The position numbers and the translations under genes are program-made. Shown piece by piece: positions 25,807-34,817 of a stretch of 64,000 bases of DNA (within the stretch, counting starts at the first letter, position 1; every line of letters starts with the position of its first letter). Location of the stretch: assembly GCA_013416455.1 (NCBI GenBank), contig JACCES010000007.1:62001-126000 (forward strand). The letters are read 5' to 3'. The notes beneath the pieces were generated by a model. It was given only the letters and a program-made list of their open reading frames with translations. It was not told the origin of the DNA and ran no database searches. Source of the DNA: Alcaligenaceae bacterium. GTDB lineage: Bacteria > Pseudomonadota > Gammaproteobacteria > Burkholderiales > Burkholderiaceae_B.

Positions 25807-27414
25807 TTGCATGACTTTCATTGCTGGGCAGACGCTCAGCCGGAGCGCGTGGCGGTCGTCATGGCGGACGCCGGTACGCAATTCACCGCTGGCGAACTGG
25901 CCCGGAAGTCCCGGGATTACGCACAGTGGCTCGCCGCCCAGGGCATCGAGCCGGGCGACACCATTGCATTGCTGCTGGAAAACCGTGTCGAGATACTGGA
26001 ACTGGCGCTGGCGGCGCGGCTGGCCGGCGCGTATGTGGCGGTGATAAGCACGCATCTGACCGCGGCGGAAGTGAGCTACATTGTGCTTGATTGCCAGGCG
26101 AAGATGCTGTTTCTTTCCGGCAAGACGGAAAGCCTGGCGGGCACTTTGAACATCAAGAACAAGTACCTGATCGATGAGCGCCCGGGCGGGGCTTCCCTGC
26201 GCACACTGGTCAACGGCTATCTTGCCGGGCGGCCCGCCCCTATTGATTTGTCGGATCGGCCGGCGGGCAGGGACCTGCTGTATTCCTCGGGCACCACGGG
26301 CAGCCCCAAGGGCATCAAGAAAGCGCTGTTCCCGCCAGAGGTCCGCCAGGGGGTTGCCGATCCCGAACTGGCATTCTGGGCCCGGCAGCTGAGCTTCAAT
26401 GAGGACACCGTGTATCTGTCGCCGGCGCCCCTTTATCATGCCGCGCCGCTGAGGACATGCATCCGTGTGCTGAACATGGGCGGCAAGATCGTCATCATGG
26501 AACGCTTCGACGCCGGGAAATCGCTGCCCCTCGTGGAAGCGTATCGGGTGACCCACAGCCAATGGGTGCCCACCATGTTCCAGCGCCTTCTGGCCCTGCC
26601 AGCGGAAATCAGGAAGAAGCACGACCTTTCCAGCCAGAAATTCGCCGTTCATGCGGCCGCGCCCTGTCCCGTCCACATCAAACAGGCCATGCTGGATTGG
26701 TGGGGGGACATCCTGGTTGAATACTATGCCGGTTCCGAAAGCTGCGGCGCGACGCTCATCACTTCGGAAGAATGGCGGCGGCATCCCGGCTCCGTGGGAA
26801 GAGCGGTGAACGGGAAGATCCATATCCTTTCAGAAGACGGGGCCGAACTTCCGCCGAACGAGGTCGGAAAAATCTATTTCTCCGGCGTGGCTCCTTTTTC
26901 CTATCTCAATGATCCGGCAAAAACGCAAGAAGCCTTCAATGAAAAGGGGTGGGCCACCTATGGCGATCTGGGCTATCTGAATGATGAGGGCTATCTGTAC
27001 CTGAGCGATCGCCGATCCGATCTCATCATCAGCGGCGGTGTGAACGTCTACCCCAAGGAAATCGAAGACGCGCTTTCCCCGCATCCGGGCGTCGCGGATA
27101 TCGCCGTGGTGGGCATTCCGCACCCCGACCTGGGCGAGCAGGCGCTGGCGGTGGTGGTGCCCGTTGCCGGCACGGCGCCCGACCGGCATCTTGCTTCCGA
27201 CATCGTGAATCGGGCCGCGGGCGTTCTTTCCCGGGTCAAGATCCCCCGTCGGCTGGTGTTCGTGGAAAAAATCCCCAGGCTCGAGACCGGCAAGATACTG
27301 CGCAGGAAGTTGAAGGAAGAGTACAGGGATATTCCCCTGCCGGGGTTCGACGTGAATCCGGTTATCCAGTCCCGAAGCCAGAGCATTGAACCCCAAGACC
27401 GGAAGACATCATGA
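25807..27414 (+). CDS. Acyl-CoA synthetase (AMP-forming)
   Basis: A 535-residue adenylate-forming ligase that would turn the imported acid into its CoA ester. Phosphate loop YSSGTTGSPKGIKK near residue 160; AGSESCGAT for the A5 motif; YGDLGYLNDEGYLYLSDRRS and LIISGGVNVYPKEIE for A7-A8; catalytic lysine in ETGKILRRKLK near the C terminus. The start is TTG 25807 with GGAG at 25796-25799; the nearby ATG at 25811 is out of frame. The last four bases overlap the dehydrogenase start (ATGA), so translation is coupled. Confidence 0.93.
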   Translation: MHDFHCWADAQPERVAVVMADAGTQFTAGELARKSRDYAQWLAAQGIEPGDTIALLLENRVEILELALAARLAGAYVAVISTHLTAAEVSYIVLDCQAKMLFLSGKTESLAGTLNIKNKYLIDERPGGASLRTLVNGYLAGRPAPIDLSDRPAGRDLLYSSGTTGSPKGIKKALFPPEVRQGVADPELAFWARQLSFNEDTVYLSPAPLYHAAPLRTCIRVLNMGGKIVIMERFDAGKSLPLVEAYRVTHSQWVPTMFQRLLALPAEIRKKHDLSSQKFAVHAAAPCPVHIKQAMLDWWGDILVEYYAGSESCGATLITSEEWRRHPGSVGRAVNGKIHILSEDGAELPPNEVGKIYFSGVAPFSYLNDPAKTQEAFNEKGWATYGDLGYLNDEGYLYLSDRRSDLIISGGVNVYPKEIEDALSPHPGVADIAVVGIPHPDLGEQALAVVVPVAGTAPDRHLASDIVNRAAGVLSRVKIPRRLVFVEKIPRLETGKILRRKLKEEYRDIPLPGFDVNPVIQSRSQSIEPQDRKTS

Positions 27415-28553
27415 AGAACATTGAAAACCGCAGCATATTCAGGGACGATCACGATTATTTCCGTGAGCAGGTGCAACGCTTTTTCAAGGACGAAGTCTCC
27501 CCCTTCCATGCGGAATGGGAAAGACAGGGCTTCGTGCCGAAAGACGTCTGGCGCAAGGCGGGCCGGCTCGGCCTGCTGAACACCATGCTGCCCGAACCCT
27601 ACGGTGCCGGGGGCGATTTCGGCCATGCCGCGATCCTGATCGAGGAAATCGCCCGCACCGGCGCCAGCGGCCTGGGTTTCCCGCTGCATTCGGATATCGT
27701 GTCGCCCTACATCCATCAATACGGCACACCCGAACAGAAAGACAGGTGGCTGCCGAAGATGGCCAGCGGTGACCTGATCGGCGCCATCGCCATGACCGAA
27801 CCGGAAGCCGGCAGCGACCTCAAGGCGATCCGCACGACGGCCCGCCGGGATGGCGATTCGTACGTGATCAATGGCCAGAAGACCTTCATCACGAACGGCA
27901 TCAATTCGGAAATCGTCATCGTCGTTGCCAAGACTTCCGCGGAACTGGGGGCGAAAGGCATTTCCCTGTTCGTGGTAGAGGAAGGCACCCCGGGGTTCAG
28001 CAAGGGGCGGCGGCTCGAAAAGATCGGGCTGCTGGCCCAGGACACGTCCGAACTGTATTTCGAAGATGTCAGGATCCCCCTGGACAACCTGCTCGGGGAA
28101 GAGAACAGGGGGTTCTCGTATCTGATGCATGAACTGGCGCAGGAGCGCCTGGTCATTGCATTGCGTTCCGCGACGTCGATCGAGGCCTTTCTGCAGAAGA
28201 CCATCGAATACACCAGGGACCGCAAAGCCTTCGGCCAGCCGGTCCTGGGTTTCCAGAACACCAAGTTCAAGCTTGCGGAGGCAAAGGCGCAGGCCATCAT
28301 GCTGCGTGTCTTCGTGGACAAATGCATTGCCCTTCACATGGAGAAAAAGCTTTCTCCCGAACTGGCGGCCGCGGCAAAGCTGAACGCGACCGCCATGCAG
28401 AACCGCCTGCTCGACGAGTTCCTGCAGTTGCACGGCGGCTATGGATACATGAACGAATATCAGATCGGTCGAGCTTGGGTCGACGCGCGTGTCGGCCGTA
28501 TCTATGGCGGCAGCGACGAGATCATGAAAGAGATCATTTCGAGAACCTTGTGA
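27411..28553 (+). CDS. Acyl-CoA dehydrogenase
   Basis: A 380-residue FAD enzyme for alpha,beta-desaturation of the acyl-CoA. Seen: IAMTEPEAGSDLKAI and TFITNGINSEIVIV for flavin contacts, DRKAFGQPV, LQLHGGYGYM and IYGGSDEIMKEII. Where medium-chain enzymes have the catalytic Glu (YEGT) this one has Gly; long-chain (LCAD) enzymes share this and use a Glu from an earlier helix, here probably in the SIEAFLQKT region. Paralog of the dehydrogenase at 47254. ATG overlaps the ligase stop by four bases. Confidence 0.94.
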   Translation: MKNIENRSIFRDDHDYFREQVQRFFKDEVSPFHAEWERQGFVPKDVWRKAGRLGLLNTMLPEPYGAGGDFGHAAILIEEIARTGASGLGFPLHSDIVSPYIHQYGTPEQKDRWLPKMASGDLIGAIAMTEPEAGSDLKAIRTTARRDGDSYVINGQKTFITNGINSEIVIVVAKTSAELGAKGISLFVVEEGTPGFSKGRRLEKIGLLAQDTSELYFEDVRIPLDNLLGEENRGFSYLMHELAQERLVIALRSATSIEAFLQKTIEYTRDRKAFGQPVLGFQNTKFKLAEAKAQAIMLRVFVDKCIALHMEKKLSPELAAAAKLNATAMQNRLLDEFLQLHGGYGYMNEYQIGRAWVDARVGRIYGGSDEIMKEIISRTL

Positions 28554-28555
28554 CC

Positions 28556-28602
28556 ACGGAGAAGCTCCGGCAGACATGCCGGAGTTCTTCACCACGCGCC
28601 AG
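28556..28602. repeat. Repeat C, copy 1
   Basis: Stem CTCCGGCA (28565-28572), loop GACA, TGCCGGAG (28577-28584), followed by TTCTTCACCACGCGCCA. The same arrangement occurs at 36541-36576 and, with changes, at 60640-60670 and 32926-32952. It lies between the acyl-CoA dehydrogenase and the Bug gene and may weaken or end the upstream transcript. Confidence 0.6.
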
Positions 28603-28720
28603 AAATCGATGGTGCAGTATGACCATAAGAAAGCCAGGCACATGCCGGACCCGTTCCCGTGCCTGTCTCATATCCAAGTGGCGGATGCATCCGCCGCTTA
28701 ATCCTGGAAGGAGACCCCTC

Positions 28721-29671
28721 ATGAAGAAGTTGTTGCTGGCAGCATTGATGTCCACGACCCTGTTGTCCCCCGCCGTTCATGCGCAGTCGGCTGAAAACTA
28801 TCCGTCGCAGCCCTTGCGCTTCATCGTTCCGCTGGGCCCGGGCAGCGGCGCCGATACCAATACGCGGGCGCTGGCCGATGGCTTCCAGAAAGTGGCTGGC
28901 CAGCCCGTCGTCGTGGAGAACCGCCCGGGCGCGGATCTCATTCTGGGCACCACCACCGCCCTGAATGCCCCGGCCGACGGCTATACCATGGTACTGATCA
29001 CACCCAGCGCCCCCATCATCAACCCCTTGTTTCAGAAGGAACTGCCCTACAAGCCGGAAGACATCCGCCCCATTCTCCACCTGACCAATAACGTCGGTGT
29101 CCTGGTGACGGCTGTGGACTCACGTTTCAACAGCCTCAAGGATGTTCTGGACGAAGCGGGCAAGGCGCCTGAAACCGTAAGCATGGGCCTGTATGGCAAT
29201 ACCTATCGGCTCGGCGCCCGGGTGCTGGCGAAACAGGCCGGCGTACAGTTCAACGACATTCCGTACAAAGGCTTCGGCCCCACCATCAATGACGTCGTCG
29301 GGCGCACGGTCGATGTCGCGCTGGTCGATCTCGGCGGGGCGCTGCCACTCATCCAGGCCGGCAAGCTGAAGGCGCTGGCGATCGGCAGCGAAGAGCGCCT
29401 GGATATCGTGCCGGATGTGCCCACCGTTGCGGAAAGCGGTTTTCCCGGATATTCCTTGTATATCTTCGTGGGTTATGGCATTCATGCCGATACGCCTGAA
29501 CCGATCGCCAGCAAGCTGGAAGACCTGCTGCAGCAGGTGACCCAGGAGCAGGCCTTCCAGGATGGCTTGACGAGACATGCCGGCACGCTGTTCGTCGGTA
29601 GCCGCGGCAAGCAGTTCGCCGAGTTCATCGAAAGCGAGTTCAAGAAAGCCAAGGAAGTGGTCACCGACTAG
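28721..29671 (+). CDS. Bug-family periplasmic receptor
   Basis: A 316-residue receptor; signal peptide ends near VHA-QSA. Seen: YPSQPLRFIVPLGPGSGADTNTRAL, PADGYTMVLITPS, NDIPYKGFGPTIND, VPDVPTVAESGFPGY. The ligand loop (GPGSGADT) and the pocket stretch VDVALVDLGGAL differ from the other Bugs. AAGGAG precedes ATG 28721. Its TAG stop is part of the repeat A end at 29669-29684. Confidence 0.92.
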   Translation: MKKLLLAALMSTTLLSPAVHAQSAENYPSQPLRFIVPLGPGSGADTNTRALADGFQKVAGQPVVVENRPGADLILGTTTALNAPADGYTMVLITPSAPIINPLFQKELPYKPEDIRPILHLTNNVGVLVTAVDSRFNSLKDVLDEAGKAPETVSMGLYGNTYRLGARVLAKQAGVQFNDIPYKGFGPTINDVVGRTVDVALVDLGGALPLIQAGKLKALAIGSEERLDIVPDVPTVAESGFPGYSLYIFVGYGIHADTPEPIASKLEDLLQQVTQEQAFQDGLTRHAGTLFVGSRGKQFAEFIESEFKKAKEVVTD

Positions 29672-29684
29672 TGTCAACAGGCCC
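29669..29684. repeat. Single end of repeat A
   Basis: TAGTGTCAACAGGCCC is the reverse complement of the repeat A end as seen at 20047 (GGGCCTGTTGACACTA type). The TAG is also the stop codon of the Bug gene. No second end was seen nearby. Confidence 0.5.
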
Positions 29685-29813
29685 TGGCGCGGAGCCCGCC
29701 GCGCCTGTATCGGCATTGCCGGGCCTGATCGGGCCCGGCCGGCAGGCGAAGGGGTTGCCGGCGGGCCGTGTTCGGCTATACAAGATCAATCATTTCCTTC
29801 CTTTGTCGCTATC

Positions 29814-30797
29814 ATGACCATTCCCGCTGTTCTGAGGGAGCGCCTTCGCATACCGGTGATCGCTTCCCCGATGTTCATTGTTTCCAATCCGGATCTCGTG
29901 ATTGCGCAATGCAAGGCCGGCATCATCGGGTCGTTTCCCGCCTTGAATGCCCGCCCCGCCGACCAGCTTGAAGTCTGGCTCGACCGGATCACCCATGAGC
30001 TGGCCGAACACGATCAGCTGCATCCCGACCGTCCGTCCGCCCCGTTCGCGGTGAACCAGATCGTTCACCGCTCCAATGACCGTCTTGAGCACGATATGGC
30101 GGTTTGCGCCAGGTTCAAGGTGCCCATCGTGATCACCTCGCTGGGGGCCCGCGCGGAAATCTATGATGCCGTGCATGAATGGGGAGGCATCGTTCTTCAC
30201 GACGTGATCAACAATGTCTTTGCGCACAAAGCGATCGACAAGGGCGCCGATGGCCTGATCGCGGTAGCGGCGGGCGCCGGCGGGCATGCGGGGTCGCAAT
30301 CCCCTTTTGCGCTCATCCAGGAAATCCGGGAATGGTTCGATGGGCCGCTGGCGCTGTCGGGTTCGATCACAACCGGCCGCTCCATCCTGGCCGCCCAGAT
30401 CATGGGCGCCGATCTGGCCTATATCGGGTCCGCCTTCATTGCGACCCATGAGGCCAACGCGGTCGATGCCTACAAGCAGATGATCATCGGCAGCTCGGCG
30501 GACGACATCGTGTATACCAACGCCATCAGCGGTGTCCTGGGCAATTATCTCAAGGCGTCGATCCGCAACGCGGGCCTGGATCCCGATAATCTGCCGGCCG
30601 CCGATCCTTCGAAGATGGATTTCAGCACGGGCCACGGCAAGCCCAAGGCGTGGAAGGACATCTGGGGCTGCGGCCAGGGGATCGGAACCGTGCGCGAGAT
30701 CGGTTCCGCCGCCGCTTTCGTGCGGCGCCTGGCCGCGCAGTATGACGAAGCCCGGCAAGACAGCCGTTTGATGGACCCGGCGCGGCATAGCGCGTGA
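29814..30797 (+). CDS. Nitronate monooxygenase family flavoprotein (NMO/2-nitropropane dioxygenase)
   Basis: A 327-residue FMN protein with a TIM-barrel fold. Seen: RIPVIASPMFIVSNPDLV at the N terminus, VPIVITSLGA, VAAGAGGHAGSQSPFAL with the conserved His, and ALSGSITTGRSILAAQIMGADLAYIGSAF for phosphate binding. Members oxidise nitronates or act as enoyl reductase-like flavoproteins; here its place after the beta-oxidation genes leaves the role open. ATG 29814 gives the usual N terminus; the frame is open upstream through the end of the Bug gene. It converges on the GntR gene. Confidence 0.88.
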   Translation: MTIPAVLRERLRIPVIASPMFIVSNPDLVIAQCKAGIIGSFPALNARPADQLEVWLDRITHELAEHDQLHPDRPSAPFAVNQIVHRSNDRLEHDMAVCARFKVPIVITSLGARAEIYDAVHEWGGIVLHDVINNVFAHKAIDKGADGLIAVAAGAGGHAGSQSPFALIQEIREWFDGPLALSGSITTGRSILAAQIMGADLAYIGSAFIATHEANAVDAYKQMIIGSSADDIVYTNAISGVLGNYLKASIRNAGLDPDNLPAADPSKMDFSTGHGKPKAWKDIWGCGQGIGTVREIGSAAAFVRRLAAQYDEARQDSRLMDPARHSA

Positions 30798-30857
30798 TCG
30801 TCCGAGGGCTGGCGGTTTGTCGGTGGCCGGAGCTTTTGTACCTCTGTTGTTTTGGGG

Positions 30858-31610
30858 TCAGGAGCCCACGGCATCGGCCGGCGGCTTGGTCAGATTGGCT
30901 TTCACAGATTCGTATGAGTGCAATAGAACCAGCTTTGCATGCTCCTCGGCTGCCATTCCGTCGCGCGCCAGAATTGCGGCAGCGACCCGGCGCCAATCCC
31001 GAGCGGATTCCTTGCGCCGGGAGTCGGTTGTAAAGCTTATGGCACGCTCTCTGACAACCGAACGCCATAACGCCGCATTACTGAGCGCTTCGTAGATGGT
31101 GCGGAGGCGGTCGCGGCTTCCGAACGACATCAGGATATGTTGAGCGTCTATGGACGCGTTTGCATAGTCGAGGGGAGCGGTTTCGGGGTTGCTGGCAAGT
31201 TGTTCCAGCTTGTGTGCCTGATGTTCGAACCCCTCCAGGGACTCCGTGGGGGCGTTTTCCGCGAAAAGCCTGGCCGCCAGCCCCAGCAATTGAGCACGAA
31301 TAAGAAAAATCTCTTCTATTTCATCTGCTTCGATGGTTATTACGCGAGCCCCCTGGCGTGGAATCCGTTCTACCACTCCTTTGCGCTCCAAGAGAGCAAT
31401 GGCCTCTCGTATTGTGGAGCGGCTGACTTCGAAGTTTTCTGCAAGCATTTCTTCTTTGAGGCGTTCTCCCTGAGGCAGGGTGCCACTCTGAATGGCCTCC
31501 ATGAGATGCCCGGCAACGATATCGGGAAGCGACTTGGCTGATCGCCCGACAGAGACCGCGGGAACTCTGCAGGACTGAGAGGGCTGTTGATCTGGATTTT
31601 TGGGTTTCAT
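30858..31610 (-). CDS. GntR-family regulator, FCD domain
   Basis: A 250-residue regulator with a GntR winged helix (LPDIVAGHLMEAIQSGTLP, GERLKEEMLAENFEVSRSTIREAIALLERKGVVERIP) and an all-helical FCD effector domain (EIEEIFLIRAQLLGLAARLF, then the metal-site histidines near AQHI and AEEHAKLVLLH). ATG 31610 is preferred over 31613 because AGGAG lies four bases further. It is divergent from a TauD-type dioxygenase, with operator-like palindromes between, so it is the likely repressor of that unit and of itself. Confidence 0.92.
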   Translation of the reverse strand: MKPKNPDQQPSQSCRVPAVSVGRSAKSLPDIVAGHLMEAIQSGTLPQGERLKEEMLAENFEVSRSTIREAIALLERKGVVERIPRQGARVITIEADEIEEIFLIRAQLLGLAARLFAENAPTESLEGFEHQAHKLEQLASNPETAPLDYANASIDAQHILMSFGSRDRLRTIYEALSNAALWRSVVRERAISFTTDSRRKESARDWRRVAAAILARDGMAAEEHAKLVLLHSYESVKANLTKPPADAVGS

Positions 31611-31811
31611 CATGCTCCTGGGGAAATTTCGGCGTCTGCCAATGAGCCGGTTCAGCCGACATCTCGCTCACTCTGTGAAACGATCCTGTCTGATGCGCTC
31701 CGATCCTTTGGAGTGTAGAGACTGTAACGACCAACATCAAGCCGCGGCCAGGCTGATGCGATCACAAGCGGCAGCGTGATGAACCACGGAAAAAAGGCTG
31801 TCTCTTCAATA

Positions 31812-31909
31812 TTTTAAGTGTCGATTGTCTATTGTCGACATAAATCATGATATAGTTCTCAGCCATCACCTACCCAGTGGTACCTCCTGTCGACAATCGT
31901 CAACTTAAA
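31812..31909. promoter_or_regulatory. Paired GntR operator candidates, long imperfect inverted repeat
   Basis: TGTCGACA occurs twice, at 31833-31840 (in ATTGTCGACAT) and 31888-31895 (in CTGTCGACAAT), 55 bases apart, about five helical turns. Both sit in longer mirrored arms: TTTTAAGTGTCGATTGTC at 31812-31829 and GACAATCGTCAACTTAAA at 31892-31909. The right arm runs into the ribosome site of the dioxygenase gene. Core TTGTC/GACAA half sites fit the TNGTNNNACNA pattern known for FCD regulators. A possible -10 (TATAGT) is at 31851. Confidence 0.65.
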
Positions 31910-31919
31910 GGATGAGAAC

Positions 31920-32825
31920 ATGACCTCTCCAGTAATTACCCCCTTGGGATATGCGGCGGGTGCCAGCGTTGCAGGCGCTGATCTGCGGCGGCCGCTTGAA
32001 GAGGATGCGATGAAAACGATCACCTCTGCGTGGCACAAGCATCTGATGCTCGTGTTCCCGGATCAGAGGCTGAGCCCGAAAGAATTGATCGATTTCACCA
32101 GTCAGTTCGGCCAAGTAGAGCGCAACGACAATGTGCCTTACTACCGTCATCCGGAGCATCCGGAGGTTCTGCTCATATCGAACAAGACGACGAATGGCAA
32201 ACCGTCCCAAACCCGTAATACGGGAAGGAATTGGCATGCGGATCTGACCTACACAGACCGGCCGGCCAAAGGATCGGTATTGATGTGCCAGGAAAAGCCG
32301 GAAGTGGGCGGTGACACCATGTTTGCGAACCTGTATATGGCATACGAAACATTGAGTCCCACCATAAGAAAGTTCATAGACACCCTTGAGGCCGTGCATG
32401 ACATTACCTTGATCAAGGGTTTCAGCCGCCGCGATCCGGAACAGATCAAGGAAATGACCCGTCTGAATCCCCCGATCGCCCATCCGGTGGTGCCTGTTCA
32501 TCCTGAAACCGGGAAGAAGCTTTTGTTCATAAGCGAACGGATCCGCAACTTTGTCGGGATGACCGAGGAAGAAAGCAAGCCGTTGCTTGATTTTCTGAAT
32601 GGCCACGCAACCTCACCGGAATTCGTTTATCGCCACAGGTGGAGCGTCAACGACGTCATCATGTGGGACAACCGGGCGACGCTGCACATAGCGCTGCCGG
32701 ATTTCGATCAGTCGCAGAGCCGGCATATGTTGCGATGCTCCCTGCTTGGCGAGCACTCCGGGTACGTGATTGACAATGAAACATCTGAAATATCAATGAA
32801 AAGCGCTCTTGCAGCGATATCTTGA
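31920..32825 (+). CDS. TauD/TfdA-family Fe(II)/2-oxoglutarate dioxygenase
   Basis: A 301-residue dioxygenase. Iron ligands His106 and Asp108 in NWHADLTY and His256 in ATLHIALPDF; Arg272 in HMLRCSL fits 2-oxoglutarate binding. AAGGATGAG lies before ATG 31920. It is divergent from a GntR/FCD regulator and followed by a Bug receptor, the same receptor-dioxygenase pairing as at 16.9-20.0 kb. The family hydroxylates taurine, alkyl sulfates, aryloxyacids and others; the substrate here is not known. Confidence 0.91.
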   Translation: MTSPVITPLGYAAGASVAGADLRRPLEEDAMKTITSAWHKHLMLVFPDQRLSPKELIDFTSQFGQVERNDNVPYYRHPEHPEVLLISNKTTNGKPSQTRNTGRNWHADLTYTDRPAKGSVLMCQEKPEVGGDTMFANLYMAYETLSPTIRKFIDTLEAVHDITLIKGFSRRDPEQIKEMTRLNPPIAHPVVPVHPETGKKLLFISERIRNFVGMTEEESKPLLDFLNGHATSPEFVYRHRWSVNDVIMWDNRATLHIALPDFDQSQSRHMLRCSLLGEHSGYVIDNETSEISMKSALAAIS

Positions 32826-32956
32826 CCGTGCGCCCGCGCGCGAACCTCGTTCACGTCGCGGTCAATCAAGCGCGGCTACATCAATGCGGCGCCGCAGGCG
32901 CCACTGCGGGAAGGCGAATACGCCCTGGCCGGCGGGCCGGCGCTCTTCACCCGAAC
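32826..32956. repeat. Repeat C, copy 2 (diverged)
   Basis: The block TCAATGCGGCGCCGCAGGCG at 32881 also occurs exactly at 36499, with two further shared bases. It is followed by a stem CTGGCC-GGCG-GGCCGG and CTCTTCACCC. It lies between the dioxygenase and the Bug gene. Confidence 0.5.
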
Positions 32957-32982
32957 TCATACAAGAATGACGGAGACAAATA

Positions 32983-33945
32983 GTGAAGACCTTTGTGATT
33001 GTTATCAGGCAGTTCATCATGGCGCTGACTGTCGGCTGTGTCAGCTTTTCAGTACAAGCCAGTCAGCCAGTGCGCCTTCAGGTCGGTTTCTCTCCCGGGG
33101 GTACGACGGACATCATTGCCCGTTTGGTGGCAGATGGAATGAGCAAGCAGCTTGGCCGCGACATCATCGTCGAGAATCGCCCGGGGGCCAGCGGGAATAT
33201 TGCCGCGGCTCAAGTGGCGGAAGCGACGGCGGATGGCCATACCATGTTGTTCGCTCCCAGCAGCCACGCGACCAACGCCACGCTGTACAAGACCAAGTTC
33301 AATACCGAAAAGGATTTTTCTGCTGTCGGTCTGGTGGCCTCGACCCCGTACGTTCTGGTTGTGCATCCTTCCTTGCCTGTGCACACGGTGGCCGATCTGA
33401 TCGGCTATCTGAAAGATCGCCCGGGTGAGCTCGCCTACGCCTCGGCCAGTGTCGGAACCGCTCAGCACCTCGCCGGAGAAATGTTCAAGGAAGCAGCAGG
33501 CGTCGACATGCTGCATGTTCCGTATAAAGGAAGCGCGGCGGCTTTCTCGGATCTGGCGGCGGGCCGTACTCCCATCATGTTTGACAATATCGCGGTCGTG
33601 TTGCCACATATCAAAAGTGGCGCAGTCCGAGCTCTTGCGGTCACGTCTGCCGCACGCTCGCCGTTGCTGGCCGATGTGCCTACGGTCATGGAAAGCGGTT
33701 TGTCCGATTTCGAGATTTCCGGATGGTTCGCCCTGCTTGTTCCCCAGGGCACACAGACCGATGTAATCGGAGGCTTGAACAGCAGGCTGAATGACACCAT
33801 CAACGAGCCGGCATTCAGGGAACGACTGCAGCAGCTGGGAGCGGAGATCATCCCGACAGCTCCTCAGGAGGCTGACTCCTTCATTAGTGATGAAATCGCC
33901 AAATGGCGTGACGTGATCCACTCCGCCAGCATTGCCGTGGACTGA
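32983..33945 (+). CDS. Bug-family periplasmic receptor
   Basis: A 320-residue receptor; signal peptide ends near VQA-SQP. Seen: VRLQVGFSPGGTTDIIARLVAD, DGHTMLFAPSSHATN, MLHVPYKGSAAAFSD, LADVPTVMESGLSDF. Starts with GTG 32983 after GGAGAC. It is paired with the dioxygenase upstream and likely binds that enzyme's substrate or a related acid. A hairpin follows the stop. Confidence 0.92.
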   Translation: MKTFVIVIRQFIMALTVGCVSFSVQASQPVRLQVGFSPGGTTDIIARLVADGMSKQLGRDIIVENRPGASGNIAAAQVAEATADGHTMLFAPSSHATNATLYKTKFNTEKDFSAVGLVASTPYVLVVHPSLPVHTVADLIGYLKDRPGELAYASASVGTAQHLAGEMFKEAAGVDMLHVPYKGSAAAFSDLAAGRTPIMFDNIAVVLPHIKSGAVRALAVTSAARSPLLADVPTVMESGLSDFEISGWFALLVPQGTQTDVIGGLNSRLNDTINEPAFRERLQQLGAEIIPTAPQEADSFISDEIAKWRDVIHSASIAVD

Positions 33946-33961
33946 ACAGACGCCGCCTCTC

Positions 33962-33989
33962 ACGGATGCACCCGGCCGGGCGCATCCGT
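33962..33989 (+). terminator. Hairpin after Bug gene, probable terminator
   Basis: ACGGATGC and GCATCCGT pair around a CCCGGCCGGG core. Only a weak T content follows (CATTCC), so it is either an imperfect intrinsic terminator or a 3' end stabiliser. Confidence 0.45.
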
Positions 33990-34130
33990 CATTCCCATCC
34001 GGGACCGCGTCATGTGCCAGCGGCGACAACCTCCATGGATTGACGTTGCTGACTGGCGGCACAACGCCATGTATAGTGGGAAAAGGCTCACCGATACGGT
34101 CTTTTCACCGCCAACTTCAGGAGACTGACC

Positions 34131-34730
34131 ATGGCCAAGGTTCTGGTGCTTTACTACTCATCCTACGGACACATCGAAACCATGGCGTACGCCGTGGCGG
34201 AGGGCGCCAGGGAAGCGGGGGCGGAAGCCGTCGTCAAGCGGGTGCCCGAACTGGTTCCGGAAGAGGTGGCGCGCCGGTCGGGCTTCAAGCTCGACCAGAG
34301 CGCACCCATCGCCACCGTACAGGAACTGCCCGAGTATGACGCCATCATTTTCGGAACCGGCACACGCTACGGAAACATGACCTCGCAGATGAAGAATTTC
34401 ATCGACCAGACCGGTTCGCTGTGGGCAAGCGGCGCACTGGTGGGCAAGGTCGGTTCGGTGTTCTCGTCCAGCGCGACACAGCATGGCGGGCAGGAATCGA
34501 CCATCCTCACCTTCCATCCCGTACTGCTGCACCTGGGTTTCGTCATCGTCGGCCTGCCTTATTCCTTCCAGGGCCAGATGGGCGTCGATGAGGTCATGGG
34601 CAATTCCCCCTATGGGGCGTCCACCATCGCAGGGGGCGACGGTTCGCGTCAGCCAAGCCAGGTGGAACTCGAAGGCGCCCGTTATCAGGGGCGGCATGTG
34701 GCGCAGATTGCGTCCAAGCTGTTCGGTTGA
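34131..34730 (+). CDS. wrbA: NAD(P)H:quinone oxidoreductase WrbA
   Basis: A 199-residue flavodoxin-like FMN enzyme that reduces quinones by two electrons, protecting against redox stress. Seen: [16 protein letters not shown] for the FMN phosphate loop, [36 protein letters not shown] and the C-terminal [15 protein letters not shown]. Length matches E. coli WrbA. AGGAGA precedes ATG 34131. It stands alone and converges on the DUF4148 gene. Confidence 0.96.
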   Translation: MAKVLVLYYSSYGHIETMAYAVAEGAREAGAEAVVKRVPELVPEEVARRSGFKLDQSAPIATVQELPEYDAIIFGTGTRYGNMTSQMKNFIDQTGSLWASGALVGKVGSVFSSSATQHGGQESTILTFHPVLLHLGFVIVGLPYSFQGQMGVDEVMGNSPYGASTIAGGDGSRQPSQVELEGARYQGRHVAQIASKLFG

Positions 34731-34742
34731 CGGTTTCAGAAC

Positions 34743-34784
34743 GCATACGGCCGGCCATGCTCGATGAGCGGGCCGGCCGTATGC
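34743..34784. terminator. Hairpin between wrbA and the DUF4148 gene
   Basis: GCATACGGCCGGCC (34743-34756) pairs perfectly with GGCCGGCCGTATGC (34771-34784) across a 14-base loop. It lies between two convergent genes and may end both transcripts; there is no T run. Confidence 0.5.
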
Positions 34785-34817
34785 CGTGCAGGATGTTCGT
34801 AATGCGCTTCCGCTTCC

